From positions 1-64,000 of the forward strand of contig JAPYOP010000003.1 of NCBI GenBank assembly GCA_029938115.1: a DNA stretch of 64,000 nucleotides. Reading direction: 5' to 3'. Position 1 is the first letter of the stretch. Every line of letters starts with the position of its first letter. The notes under the pieces were generated by a model, which saw nothing but the letters and a program-made list of their open reading frames with translations, ran no database searches and had not been told where the DNA came from. A program made the position numbers and the translations under genes. Of the stretch, positions 35,325-43,669 are shown in pieces. Source of the stretch: Colwellia sp. (GTDB lineage: Bacteria > Pseudomonadota > Gammaproteobacteria > Enterobacterales > Alteromonadaceae).

Positions 35325-37973
35325 TCAATCAATAAATTGGCCTTTATTTTGCGAGTAGACTAAATTTGCTTGGATGCGATTACTGACACCTAATTTTGAA
35401 AAGATCACTTTTAAATGAAATTTAATGGTATTAATTGAAACGTCTAACTTTCCGGCAATCACCTTATTGGAGTAACCTAAAGCTAGCAATTCCATCACAT
35501 TTTTTTCACTGTGTGTTAAGGGTTCAATTTGAAAGCTGGAAAGAGGTAAATCAGATGATTCTTGACTAAACCGACGACAAACTTCTGACATAAATAATTT
35601 TCGCTTAGGAGACCACTCAGAAAGTGCCCATTCTGTAAGAAACTCTAACGCTTCAGGCCTTAATTTAGCAAACATTTGAATTAAATTGCTGCTCGAAGCA
35701 ATGGTGACGACTTTTTTTAATTTTTGTTTTGCTAAAGAGCTATTTTTAGATGCTATGGCTGAGTTTATTAAAGGGATCAAACAATTAAGTTGTTGAATGA
35801 TTCGCCCTGAAGCCTCATAAGACGCAGCTAAATCGAATAACAACGTCTGTTGCTGCTCTAACTGTCCTTCATAGTTTAATATTAAACTATGCAACATTGC
35901 CTCATTCGACAATAAGTGAAAATTATCTCCGTAATCAGCTAATGTTAACTCATGTTTATACTGATTAAACACTGCCAAAGCATCATCAGCATGATTAACA
36001 GAGAAATGACAATTCATTACTTCATATATTAATGGGCATTTACTGATACTAATTTGCCTAGAGTTAGCTAATGACATAATATCATCAATCAACTCTTCTT
36101 GTTGTACTTGTAAGCCTAAATCAGCTAGTAACCTAATATGAAGTGGATAATACCACGCGAGTAATAAAGGATCAGACACATAACTTGCTATTTTCCCTGA
36201 AGTTTCAAAAAGTGATTTTGCTAATGTTAAATCACCTGTTATATATGCCACCATCCCCCTAACAACTTTAACAATATGGCCTAAACGAGTTTCATTACAC
36301 CAGCTTTCAATAAAAATATCAGTTTCATCACAAATTTTTAAACACTCATCAAGTTTTCCTTGAGTAAACTCTTTCATAGCAAAAGCAACAAAAGAGTAAA
36401 TAGTGCTAAAAAATAAACTACCTCCCTTAGAGAAATAATGAGCTTCATTTTTTAATTTTTCAAAGGGTGAAAATTGATCCGTTTGTAAATAAAAAATGGC
36501 TAATTGAGCCCTAATGGAGTTTTCCATATATTCAGAATTTAAAGGGCTCTTTGATAAAGCATATTCTGCTTTTTCTATAGATAAATGAAATTTATCTGAA
36601 AACAGATCTATAGCACCCTCAACACCAATAAGATGAAATTCCAATGCGATTTTCAATTCATCATTTTCAGCCATCATTATTTTTATCTGTTCTGCAATCG
36701 CAATAGCACTGCTGTGCTGATAATTTAAGGTGTAATACCAACCTTGTAATATCAGCAGCGAAACATTAGAAAAAACGTGTTTGTAAGGTATTTTTTTTAT
36801 CAGCCTTTTAAAGCGAATAAAGTTTCCACTAGCAACAATATTGATTCCGTTGTTCTCAAGAATACCTATCGCTTGAACGTACTGTTCTGCTTTAATTAAA
36901 TGCTCTACTGCTTCAACATAAACCTCTTGTGATAAGTACCAATTAGCGGCTTTTTTGTGTAAATGGACGTACTGATTCTTATCATTGTTTTTAAAATTAA
37001 ATTCTAAATATTCCCTTAATAAGGGCTGAATGATAAACCACTCAAACTTAGGTGGTAATAAAGGGGTGTCAATTTGTAATAAAGGAATGTGCTCAAGTCC
37101 AATTAAGTTAATATTGGTATCATCAAGCAGCTCTTGTATTAAAGGCTCACAAAGAAATTGACTCACTGACAAAACTGACAATTGAATATTTTGCTCATCA
37201 GTAAAGTTAGTAATAATTTCTTGGTATAAAAACTCAGATAAATTAGAGTTAGCTTTATTAAATAAAAGCTCTTGGTAATCAGCATCAAAGTTAATATTTT
37301 TCTTGTTTAAAGATAGTAACGCTGGCCAGCCACCCGTTTGTTCTACTATTGTTTCTGATTCGACTAAACTATATGAATTTAAATGAAATAAGTCTGAATA
37401 TTGCTTTATTTCATTGCAAGTAAATGCCAGTTCTAGGTGAGATATTTTAACTATTTGATCATTTATGTAAGCTTTAGCTGTTGAGAAAGGCAATTCGACA
37501 CGACTTGTTAATAGAATTTTAATCGATGGGTTATTGTTTAAGAAAAACTGCTTCAGTGCATCACTAACTTCTGTTCCTTTAAGCTGATGAAAGTCATCGA
37601 TAAAGAAATAAATAATTTGACGGCAACTTTCTAATTCATCAAGAATAGCATCCACTAGTTTAAATAATGAGATATTTTCATCGTAAAAGAAACTTGAGCT
37701 TAATACATTTGCAGATGTTAATACGCCTATAAAGGATGAAAAATAATCTTCGTTCGAGTCATATTCTTCATTAAAGTTTAGCCAAATTGCAATTCCATCG
37801 ACTTCGGATAGATGCTGAGCATAATCTAACATTAAATAAGTCTTACCATACCCTGACGGTGCTTTGATAAAGACTAAATTCGCCTCACGTTCAAAGGCCT
37901 CGTCAATTTGCTCAATTAAGGCTGACTTTCTAAATAAATTATTAGGTATTGATGGAACTAAATACTTTTTCAT
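35325..37973 (-). CDS. MalT-type LuxR-family regulator (large ATP-binding, LAL)
   Basis: The 882-aa protein has an N-terminal NTPase domain (P-loop KAPSGYGKTYL near residues 38-48, Walker B-like IIYFFIDDFHQLKG near 118), a long helical middle region likely built of TPR-like repeats, and a C-terminal LuxR helix-turn-helix (about 815-875, LTHSEKNVMELLALGYSNKVIAGKLDVSINTIKFHL in parts). Such activators oligomerise with ATP and an inducer. It closes the lipid-catabolic cluster and is a candidate activator of it. No operator can be linked to it from sequence alone. The upstream gap 37974-38136 shows no further gene. Confidence 0.92.
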   Translation of the reverse strand: MKKYLVPSIPNNLFRKSALIEQIDEAFEREANLVFIKAPSGYGKTYLMLDYAQHLSEVDGIAIWLNFNEEYDSNEDYFSSFIGVLTSANVLSSSFFYDENISLFKLVDAILDELESCRQIIYFFIDDFHQLKGTEVSDALKQFFLNNNPSIKILLTSRVELPFSTAKAYINDQIVKISHLELAFTCNEIKQYSDLFHLNSYSLVESETIVEQTGGWPALLSLNKKNINFDADYQELLFNKANSNLSEFLYQEIITNFTDEQNIQLSVLSVSQFLCEPLIQELLDDTNINLIGLEHIPLLQIDTPLLPPKFEWFIIQPLLREYLEFNFKNNDKNQYVHLHKKAANWYLSQEVYVEAVEHLIKAEQYVQAIGILENNGINIVASGNFIRFKRLIKKIPYKHVFSNVSLLILQGWYYTLNYQHSSAIAIAEQIKIMMAENDELKIALEFHLIGVEGAIDLFSDKFHLSIEKAEYALSKSPLNSEYMENSIRAQLAIFYLQTDQFSPFEKLKNEAHYFSKGGSLFFSTIYSFVAFAMKEFTQGKLDECLKICDETDIFIESWCNETRLGHIVKVVRGMVAYITGDLTLAKSLFETSGKIASYVSDPLLLAWYYPLHIRLLADLGLQVQQEELIDDIMSLANSRQISISKCPLIYEVMNCHFSVNHADDALAVFNQYKHELTLADYGDNFHLLSNEAMLHSLILNYEGQLEQQQTLLFDLAASYEASGRIIQQLNCLIPLINSAIASKNSSLAKQKLKKVVTIASSSNLIQMFAKLRPEALEFLTEWALSEWSPKRKLFMSEVCRRFSQESSDLPLSSFQIEPLTHSEKNVMELLALGYSNKVIAGKLDVSINTIKFHLKVIFSKLGVSNRIQANLVYSQNKGQFID

Positions 37974-38136
37974 TAGCTAAGACCATATCCAAGTGACTGT
38001 TTACGATAAAAGGCATTAGTTACAAACATAACAAATTAGCTTCAAAGTAAATATCTTAATTGATAAAAAACTAAAAAAAACATTGTATTACTGTGTGATT
38101 AATTAAGAGGTTTCCACCTAATTCCAACCCACTTAT

Positions 38137-38769
38137 TTAATTATTAGATTCTCTCTCTTCTATTTCTATTTCGACAAGCGCTTGTTCGATCTTCTTAATT
38201 AGAAATATTTCCTGACTAACCACTTCATTAAAAGCATTTCTTAACAAAATAATTGTGCTTCTCTGATTTTCTCTCTTTAAAGATTCTCGCGCCGAAAGAA
38301 TGGCTAAAATATTATTTAAAGTAGACTCAACACCTTGAGCCTGATGTTTATATAATTTAGAGAGGGTCAGCATTGTATTTAAACCAACAGTTGAAAGTAC
38401 ATTTGAAGATTTTAGCGTTTGCCATGAGCCATTATCAATTACTCGCTGTACAACACCTTTAGGCATTAAACTCCATATTAAAACACCATTTTCGGTGAAT
38501 AATTTACTACTACTATCATTAAGGTTCAGTGCATCGTTAAGGTTTTTTAATACCTTTTGATGATATGGACGCCATTCATTGAGTGCCTCTAAGTTTGATT
38601 GAAGTTCAACTTTAAGCATCTGCATGGCAACTTTTTTATGCTGTTCTTCTTTAAGTTGACCTCTATATTCATTAAGAAACAAAGCGAGCAAAACACTAAA
38701 AATGATTAATGCTGATTCGAAAAACAGTTTTAGAGTATTTTGTTTTGTGAAAAAAATTTTAGATTTCAT
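38137..38769 (-). CDS. Single-pass membrane protein, function unknown
   Basis: The 210-aa protein has one N-terminal membrane segment (about residues 14-32, LFFESALIIFSVLLALFLNE) followed by a soluble region rich in helices with charged residues. The pattern of a membrane helix running into FLNEYR resembles a family of short bacterial membrane proteins of unknown function (DUF6090-like; this link is uncertain). It lies 64 bp downstream of the DUF1287 gene on the same strand and may share its transcript. No enzyme motif is visible. Confidence 0.7.
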   Translation of the reverse strand: MKSKIFFTKQNTLKLFFESALIIFSVLLALFLNEYRGQLKEEQHKKVAMQMLKVELQSNLEALNEWRPYHQKVLKNLNDALNLNDSSSKLFTENGVLIWSLMPKGVVQRVIDNGSWQTLKSSNVLSTVGLNTMLTLSKLYKHQAQGVESTLNNILAILSARESLKRENQRSTIILLRNAFNEVVSQEIFLIKKIEQALVEIEIEERESNN

Positions 38770-38833
38770 TTATATTCCTAAAGTTCATAGACCTTGCTAA
38801 GCTGAAAATAAGCGATGAACACTGTTATTTGTT

Positions 38834-39436
38834 CTAATCGAGAGACTTATATTTCGATGGCACATACCTATAATGCCCTGTAATCGTATAGTTAAACAGC
38901 ATATCTTCTATTTTTGGACCACGACCAATATTATGCACAATCATAGGGTTACCTGTTTTAGGGTTAACTCGATTGATTACTATGCCAATATGAGGAAGTC
39001 TACCATCAAGCATCCAAGTGACAATATCACCCGCCTTATAATCAATTGGATGGTTTGATTTATTTAATACCGTACCGTGTCTTGTAAAAAAGGTTTGTAG
39101 ATTAGGAACTCTTCGGTGATCTATATTTTTATCGGTATTATTTAAGCCCCAAATTCGTTTAGATGGATACAATGAAAAATTATCACGCATATCCTCATGA
39201 ACAAGCTGCTGCAAATCTGTTCCTAGTATTCGGTATGAACGAATAACAACATCCGTGCAAACTCCAATATTGCTAGGTACGTCCCCGTTGGGGTATGGAA
39301 TAGATAAATATGAACCATCATAAGTAACTTGATGGGTTGTTCTCTCTATTAATGCCGCAACAATTTCTTTTTCAAATGTTGCCGCATTACTTGCTACAGA
39401 AAGAGTTAATAAAAAACAAACGATAAAATTTTTCAC
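38834..39436 (-). CDS. Secreted DUF1287 protein (NlpC/P60-like fold)
   Basis: The 200-aa protein has a cleavable signal peptide (residues 1-18, ending SNA). The DUF1287 pattern follows: GVCTDVVIRSYR with cysteine near 58, DHRRVPNLQTFF near 106, DIVTW and LPHIGIVI with histidine near 148, then IVHNIG. The cysteine and histidines are in the order of papain-like NlpC/P60 hydrolases, so a periplasmic amidase or peptidase role is likely, though unproven for the family. The GTG at 39436 is the start; AAGGAGG stands 4 nt upstream. The gap 39437-39650 has nothing I can name. Confidence 0.88.
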   Translation of the reverse strand: MKNFIVCFLLTLSVASNAATFEKEIVAALIERTTHQVTYDGSYLSIPYPNGDVPSNIGVCTDVVIRSYRILGTDLQQLVHEDMRDNFSLYPSKRIWGLNNTDKNIDHRRVPNLQTFFTRHGTVLNKSNHPIDYKAGDIVTWMLDGRLPHIGIVINRVNPKTGNPMIVHNIGRGPKIEDMLFNYTITGHYRYVPSKYKSLD

Positions 39437-39650
39437 AAGACCTCCTTAAAGATATCGTCACAATGGCTCCCCGCGAGGTACTAGCCTCTGTGAGTGGGTT
39501 AGTTGTACAAATCAGCGCCAAAAATGTGAGTAAACAATATTATGAATTAACAATATAAAGCACAGACTAGATGAATAACATAGCATATAGGCCAGTTCAA
39601 AAATGAGTCAGGGCATAAAATTGACAATGTGATCATATTTTGGGATTTTA

Positions 39651-40289
39651 TTACTGATAATCAGCAAGGCTCAAATTTTCTTTATTACACACGTTAATAA
39701 TTGCGTCTCGTTGGGCTAATTTACGAAGGTACTTAGATAAATTATTAAATGATAAAGGTGGTTTTTTTAATTCATCGGCCCAAACGGCTAGCATAAACAA
39801 AAAATAATCACAGGAGCTGATAGTTGTTCCAATGAGGAAGTCTTTATTTTCAAACGCTCGGTTAAGCAGATCAAACATTTCTGTTACCCTAATTTCTTGT
39901 GCCTCGATAATGCTCTTTGCAGCTTTAACATTGGTGGTATGTTTTTGAGGATAAAAATACATCATTAGCTCTGCTTGCACTGTATTTGATAAATACATCA
40001 TCCATTGAAAAAATAGTGCTCTGTTTTTATCTCCGACCTTAGGTATTAAATTTGAAGAAGGGTGCGCCTCGGCTAAATATATACAGATCGCTGGGCTTTC
40101 AAAAATAGCAAAACCATTATCTACTAATGTGGGAATTCGTCCAGCGGGGTTTAACGCTAAATAATCATGTGATTTCTGTGCATTGCTTTCTCTATCTACA
40201 AAAACTAATTCAAAGTCTACTCTCAGTTCTTCGAGGATGAAGTGTGGAGCCATGCTAGCGTTCAACGGGTAATAATATAATTGGTACAA
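39651..40289 (-). CDS. Glutathione S-transferase family protein
   Basis: The 212-aa protein has a GST layout: N-terminal thioredoxin domain (YYYPLNASMAPHFILEEL, NPAGRIPTL with cis-proline, FESPAICIYLAE) and a helical C-terminal domain (FLIGTTISSCDYFLFML). The serine after the first strand replaces the cysteine or tyrosine of other classes. It is divergent from the flavin-reductase-like gene, with 135 bp between the starts. Substrate is unknown. It shares little with the GST at 34701. Confidence 0.9.
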   Translation of the reverse strand: MYQLYYYPLNASMAPHFILEELRVDFELVFVDRESNAQKSHDYLALNPAGRIPTLVDNGFAIFESPAICIYLAEAHPSSNLIPKVGDKNRALFFQWMMYLSNTVQAELMMYFYPQKHTTNVKAAKSIIEAQEIRVTEMFDLLNRAFENKDFLIGTTISSCDYFLFMLAVWADELKKPPLSFNNLSKYLRKLAQRDAIINVCNKENLSLADYQ

Positions 40290-40424
40290 AGAATATTCCT
40301 TTTTGATGTACAGCGTTTAAATTGACAAAGATTGTTTCGTATATGAAAATAAAATCTCTTATATGAGTACAGTGTTTGTGTTTATAAAATTAACAGAACG
40401 ATAAATTAGTAGTCGAGGGATAAG

Positions 40425-40853
40425 ATGTTTATCAATGGCGTTTCGGTTATATTGACTGGAGAAAAAGATAACCCATTAGGCATGTCGTTAGCATGGGTTT
40501 CTCAAGTAGAAAAAGAGCATATCGTTATTTCAGCACCTAAAGAAAGTCTTGTGACAAGTAGAGTTCTGGAAAATGGGATATTTTCCATTAACCAACTTGG
40601 TGTCGGACAAGAAGATGTTGCAAGGCTATTCGGTGGCCGGAATGTTGATAAAAGTAATATTGAAAAAAAAGTGGATATTGGCCAAGCCAGTAAAGGCACT
40701 CCTATTTTAAATCAATGCTGTTTCACCGTCGTTTGTAAAGTTACCAATAGTTTTGATATTAATAAGCAAACAGTGATTATTGGTCAATTATTAGAGACGA
40801 TTGAACACAGTTTTGTACAGCCTTTAATATTTAAAAAAACAGACTTTTTTTAA
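40425..40853 (+). CDS. Flavin-reductase-like FMN-binding protein
   Basis: The 142-aa protein has the FMN-binding split-barrel pattern of the flavin reductase family: NGVSVILTG, PLGMSLAWVSQV, HIVISAPKESLVTSRVL, FSINQLGVGQEDVARLFGG. It is somewhat shorter than the usual ~160-190 aa, lacking part of the C-terminus. It may supply reduced flavin or act as a small oxidoreductase. It lies 70 bp before the XRE-cupin regulator and is probably co-transcribed with it. GAGGGA precedes the ATG. Confidence 0.82.
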   Translation: MFINGVSVILTGEKDNPLGMSLAWVSQVEKEHIVISAPKESLVTSRVLENGIFSINQLGVGQEDVARLFGGRNVDKSNIEKKVDIGQASKGTPILNQCCFTVVCKVTNSFDINKQTVIIGQLLETIEHSFVQPLIFKKTDFF

Positions 40854-40922
40854 TGATTAAAGAAGAAAGAACTTATCTTAGTCGTATTGAACTAGCATTC
40901 ATCAGCAGTTGAAGGATCTTGT

Positions 40923-41489
40923 ATGTCAGAAAAACACATAACTGATTTTGAAAAGTCTTTAGCTCTCAGGTTGAAAGCCTTGCGAAATGAAAACGGCTTA
41001 ACATTAGATGAATTAGCTAAAAAATCAGGTGTAAGTAAGGCGACACTTCATCGAATTGAAAAATGTGATGTTAGTCCTACTACCAGTGTCTTAGGTAAAT
41101 TGTGTGCTAGCTATAATCTGCCATTGTCATTTTTAATGATGCAAGCTGAAAAGAAAGTTAGGCCATTAATTAGTAGGGAAGAACAATCTGTTTGGGTAGA
41201 TCCTAGTACTGGTTATAAGCGAACTTCCGTTTCGCCCCCTAGCGAATATTTAGGTTGTGAAGTCGTTGAATGTGAATTACCAGCACATACGTTCATGAGC
41301 TCTGAAAAAGCACCAGTACTTAACTTAGAACATCATGTATACCTATTAAATGGAGAATTAGAAATAACCATTGGCTCTGATGTTTATCAATTATCTGAAG
41401 GTGATTGCCTTCGTTATAAGCTATCAGGGAGTCATGCTTTTAAAGTACTTTCAGCGTATCCCGCTATATTTATAATGGTTATTTTGTAG
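40923..41489 (+). CDS. XRE-family regulator with cupin domain
   Basis: The 188-aa protein has an N-terminal XRE helix-turn-helix (about residues 15-70, LDELAKKSGVSKATLHRIEK) and a C-terminal cupin-type sensor barrel (about 110-185, LEHHVYLLNGELEI and LSEGDCLRYKLSGSHAF). This is the common HTH-cupin repressor layout in which the barrel senses a small molecule. It follows the flavin-reductase-like gene and may regulate that and the divergent GST. No operator is evident. The following gap leads to the sigma-54 promoter. Confidence 0.9.
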   Translation: MSEKHITDFEKSLALRLKALRNENGLTLDELAKKSGVSKATLHRIEKCDVSPTTSVLGKLCASYNLPLSFLMMQAEKKVRPLISREEQSVWVDPSTGYKRTSVSPPSEYLGCEVVECELPAHTFMSSEKAPVLNLEHHVYLLNGELEITIGSDVYQLSEGDCLRYKLSGSHAFKVLSAYPAIFIMVIL

Positions 41490-41542
41490 CACTAAGTAAT
41501 ATTCAACTTACAACGTTACATTATACCTTATACCTTTTCACG

Positions 41543-41555
41543 TTTTTCAGAAAAA
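41543..41555. promoter_or_regulatory. Candidate enhancer site TTTTTCAGAAAAA
   Basis: A 6-1-6 palindrome lies about 80-90 bp upstream of the sigma-54 promoter at 41634. That is a usual distance for the binding site of an NtrC-type activator. It is AT-rich and may be chance. Confidence 0.25.
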
Positions 41556-41633
41556 ATTCCCTTTTTCGGTACAACCAATATATAACATGCAACTCTGTTT
41601 TTATTTATTCCTTTTAAATCATTCGCTTACGGG

Positions 41634-41650
41634 TTGGCACGTCTCTGGCT
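41634..41650 (+). promoter_or_regulatory. Sigma-54 promoter TTGGCACG-N4-TGGCT
   Basis: The sequence TTGGCACGTCTCTGGCT matches the -24/-12 consensus, with invariant GG (41636-41637) and GC (41648-41649) separated by exactly 10 bp. Only one base of the TTGC box deviates. It lies 50 bp upstream of the adaptor gene start. The operon it would drive encodes its own sigma-54 activator. Confidence 0.75.
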
Positions 41651-41700
41651 ATATAGACATTAAGTTAATTAGCATATTTCACACTCGTGTAGGGAACATA

Positions 41701-42948
41701 ATGGATATAAAGAAAAAGCCTCAAGTTAAACAAGTACCATGGTTAAAGCGTTCAGCCTTTATTGCTTGTGCACTAGCCTTTGTTGGTTGGCAATTTAATA
41801 GCCCCAGTTCAGATGTGAAAATCGTCAGAAGCGACATTCGAGTTGCCTCAGTGCAACAAAGTGACTTACCTTTTACTATTTCAGGATTCGGCAAACTTAT
41901 TTCGAAGCACAAGCGATTACTTACTGCGCCCACGATAGCGACAATAGAAGAAATATTAGTATTGCCAGGCACTCAGGTTGAGGCCGATACTGTTATTATG
42001 AAATTAAGTAACCCCGATCTTTTATTGCAAGTTAATAATGCTCAAATGGAATTAGTTAGACATAATGCCAGTTTACGTGAATTGATAATTAATCAAAAAA
42101 GTGAGTATTTGGCGCACCAAGCTAATTTAGTGAAAATTAACTCTGATTTAGCGGCAGCGAAGTTGAAAGTTGAAGCTCAAACTAGTTTAGCGGCCAAAGG
42201 TATAGTATCGGCAATAGAGTTTAAACGTTCAAAATTAACCGAAAACCAATTTGAAAAGCAGCTGAAAATAGAGCAGAAAAGATTGTCTCATTTAGAAAAA
42301 GCACACCAAGAAAAAATTGCGGTACAAGGTCAGTTTGCTAAACAACTTGAAGCAAACTTGGCATTGAAACTATCTTTACAAGCGGGCTTGGTGATTCGTG
42401 CAGATATTGAAGGGGTATTGCAATCATTACCTGTAACGTTAGGGCAAAGTGTCGCCGCCGGAGAGCAATTGGCGTTAGTTGCCAGTAGTAAAACGATGAT
42501 GGCACAACTTAAAATTCCACAAGGTGAGGCACAAGACATTGCCATTGGTCATCAAGCAGAAATAAATACCAGAAGCGCGTTGATTAGAGGCGTAGTGAAC
42601 CGTATTGACCCAGTCATTACCAATGGCAGTGTGCTTATTGATATTGATATAACCCAAGCACTGCCTGCAAATGCAAGACCTGAACTAAAAGTTGAAGGGA
42701 AAATTGAAATAGGCATGCTTAACGATGCGCTTTATGTAAAACATCCCGTTGGCGTTAAAGCTAACTCAAGTCAGCAGGTATTTACCTTAGATGCTGACAA
42801 ACAAACGGCAATACAGCGAACGATGAAATTCGGCCGAATTATTGGCAATAATATCGAACTACTTTCAGGCGCTAGCAAAGGAGAACAATTTATTGTTTCA
42901 GATACTTCTAGCTGGCTACAAAACCACACGATGACTATCACAGATTAA
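41701..42948 (+). CDS. HlyD/MFP-type periplasmic adaptor of an ABC efflux system
   Basis: The 415-aa protein has an N-terminal membrane anchor (residues about 16-33), a barrel-lipoyl portion (FTISGFGKLISKHKRLLTAP, VLPGTQVEADTVIMKLSNPDL), a long helical hairpin (about 95-220), a second lipoyl half (IRADIEGVLQSLPVTLGQSVAAGE) and membrane-proximal domains. It would bridge the inner-membrane permease to an outer-membrane channel. I use ATG 41701, with TAGGGA 5-6 nt upstream; upstream codons in frame cross the sigma-54 promoter. It is the first gene of a module whose ATPase and permease follow. Confidence 0.9.
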   Translation: MDIKKKPQVKQVPWLKRSAFIACALAFVGWQFNSPSSDVKIVRSDIRVASVQQSDLPFTISGFGKLISKHKRLLTAPTIATIEEILVLPGTQVEADTVIMKLSNPDLLLQVNNAQMELVRHNASLRELIINQKSEYLAHQANLVKINSDLAAAKLKVEAQTSLAAKGIVSAIEFKRSKLTENQFEKQLKIEQKRLSHLEKAHQEKIAVQGQFAKQLEANLALKLSLQAGLVIRADIEGVLQSLPVTLGQSVAAGEQLALVASSKTMMAQLKIPQGEAQDIAIGHQAEINTRSALIRGVVNRIDPVITNGSVLIDIDITQALPANARPELKVEGKIEIGMLNDALYVKHPVGVKANSSQQVFTLDADKQTAIQRTMKFGRIIGNNIELLSGASKGEQFIVSDTSSWLQNHTMTITD

Positions 42949-42961
42949 CAAGGACAAAATT

Positions 42962-43669
42962 ATGAACAAACAAGCACTTATCGAATTAAAGAATATTAGT
43001 AAAGTTTACTCAAAAATAGACATGGAAACACATGCACTTCGTGACATTAATATGGCCATATATGAAGGGGATTATATTTCAATTTCGGGCCCTTCCGGTT
43101 GTGGTAAATCAACTCTGTTATCCATTTTAGGTTTGTTGGACACACCAACCGACGGCAGTTATTTGATTAAAGATCAGCAAGTAGCCAACTTAACCAATGA
43201 TGAAAGAGCTGAAATTAGAAATTTACATATAGGTTTTATTTTTCAAGCGTTTAACTTAATTGATGAAATCAGTGTTTATGACAATGTAGCCTTACCGTTA
43301 AAATATCGTGAGCCTAAATTGTCTGCTAAAGAAGTCAATGAGCAAGTGATGAGCAGTTTAGAAAAGGTAGAAATGCAGCATCGATGTTCACATAAGCCTA
43401 ATCAGCTTTCTGGTGGGCAACAACAGCGTATTGCTATCGCCCGCGCCTTAGTTGGTAAGCCAAATATACTACTGGTCGATGAGCCGACAGGTAACTTAGA
43501 TTCAAAAAATGGTGACTTGGTGATGGCATTATTAGATAACTTAAATAAAGAAGGTACCACCATTTGTATGGTTACGCATGATCCAAGATATGCGGATCAC
43601 GCTAGCATCAAGCTTAATTTATTAGACGGTGTTATTTTAGACAATATTGCTTTACAGGAGGCTGTATGA
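42962..43669 (+). CDS. MacB/LolD-type ABC transporter ATPase
   Basis: The 235-aa ATPase has Walker A GPSGCGKST near residue 43, Q-loop FIFQAFNL, signature LSGGQQQR near 147, Walker B ILLVDEPTGNLD near 167 and H-loop VTHDPRYA. It belongs to the lipoprotein/macrolide-type family working with FtsX-like permeases. It starts 13 bp after the adaptor gene, and its stop overlaps the permease start (ATGA), so translation is coupled. It would energise the export of a peptide, lipid or antibiotic. Confidence 0.95.
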   Translation: MNKQALIELKNISKVYSKIDMETHALRDINMAIYEGDYISISGPSGCGKSTLLSILGLLDTPTDGSYLIKDQQVANLTNDERAEIRNLHIGFIFQAFNLIDEISVYDNVALPLKYREPKLSAKEVNEQVMSSLEKVEMQHRCSHKPNQLSGGQQQRIAIARALVGKPNILLVDEPTGNLDSKNGDLVMALLDNLNKEGTTICMVTHDPRYADHASIKLNLLDGVILDNIALQEAV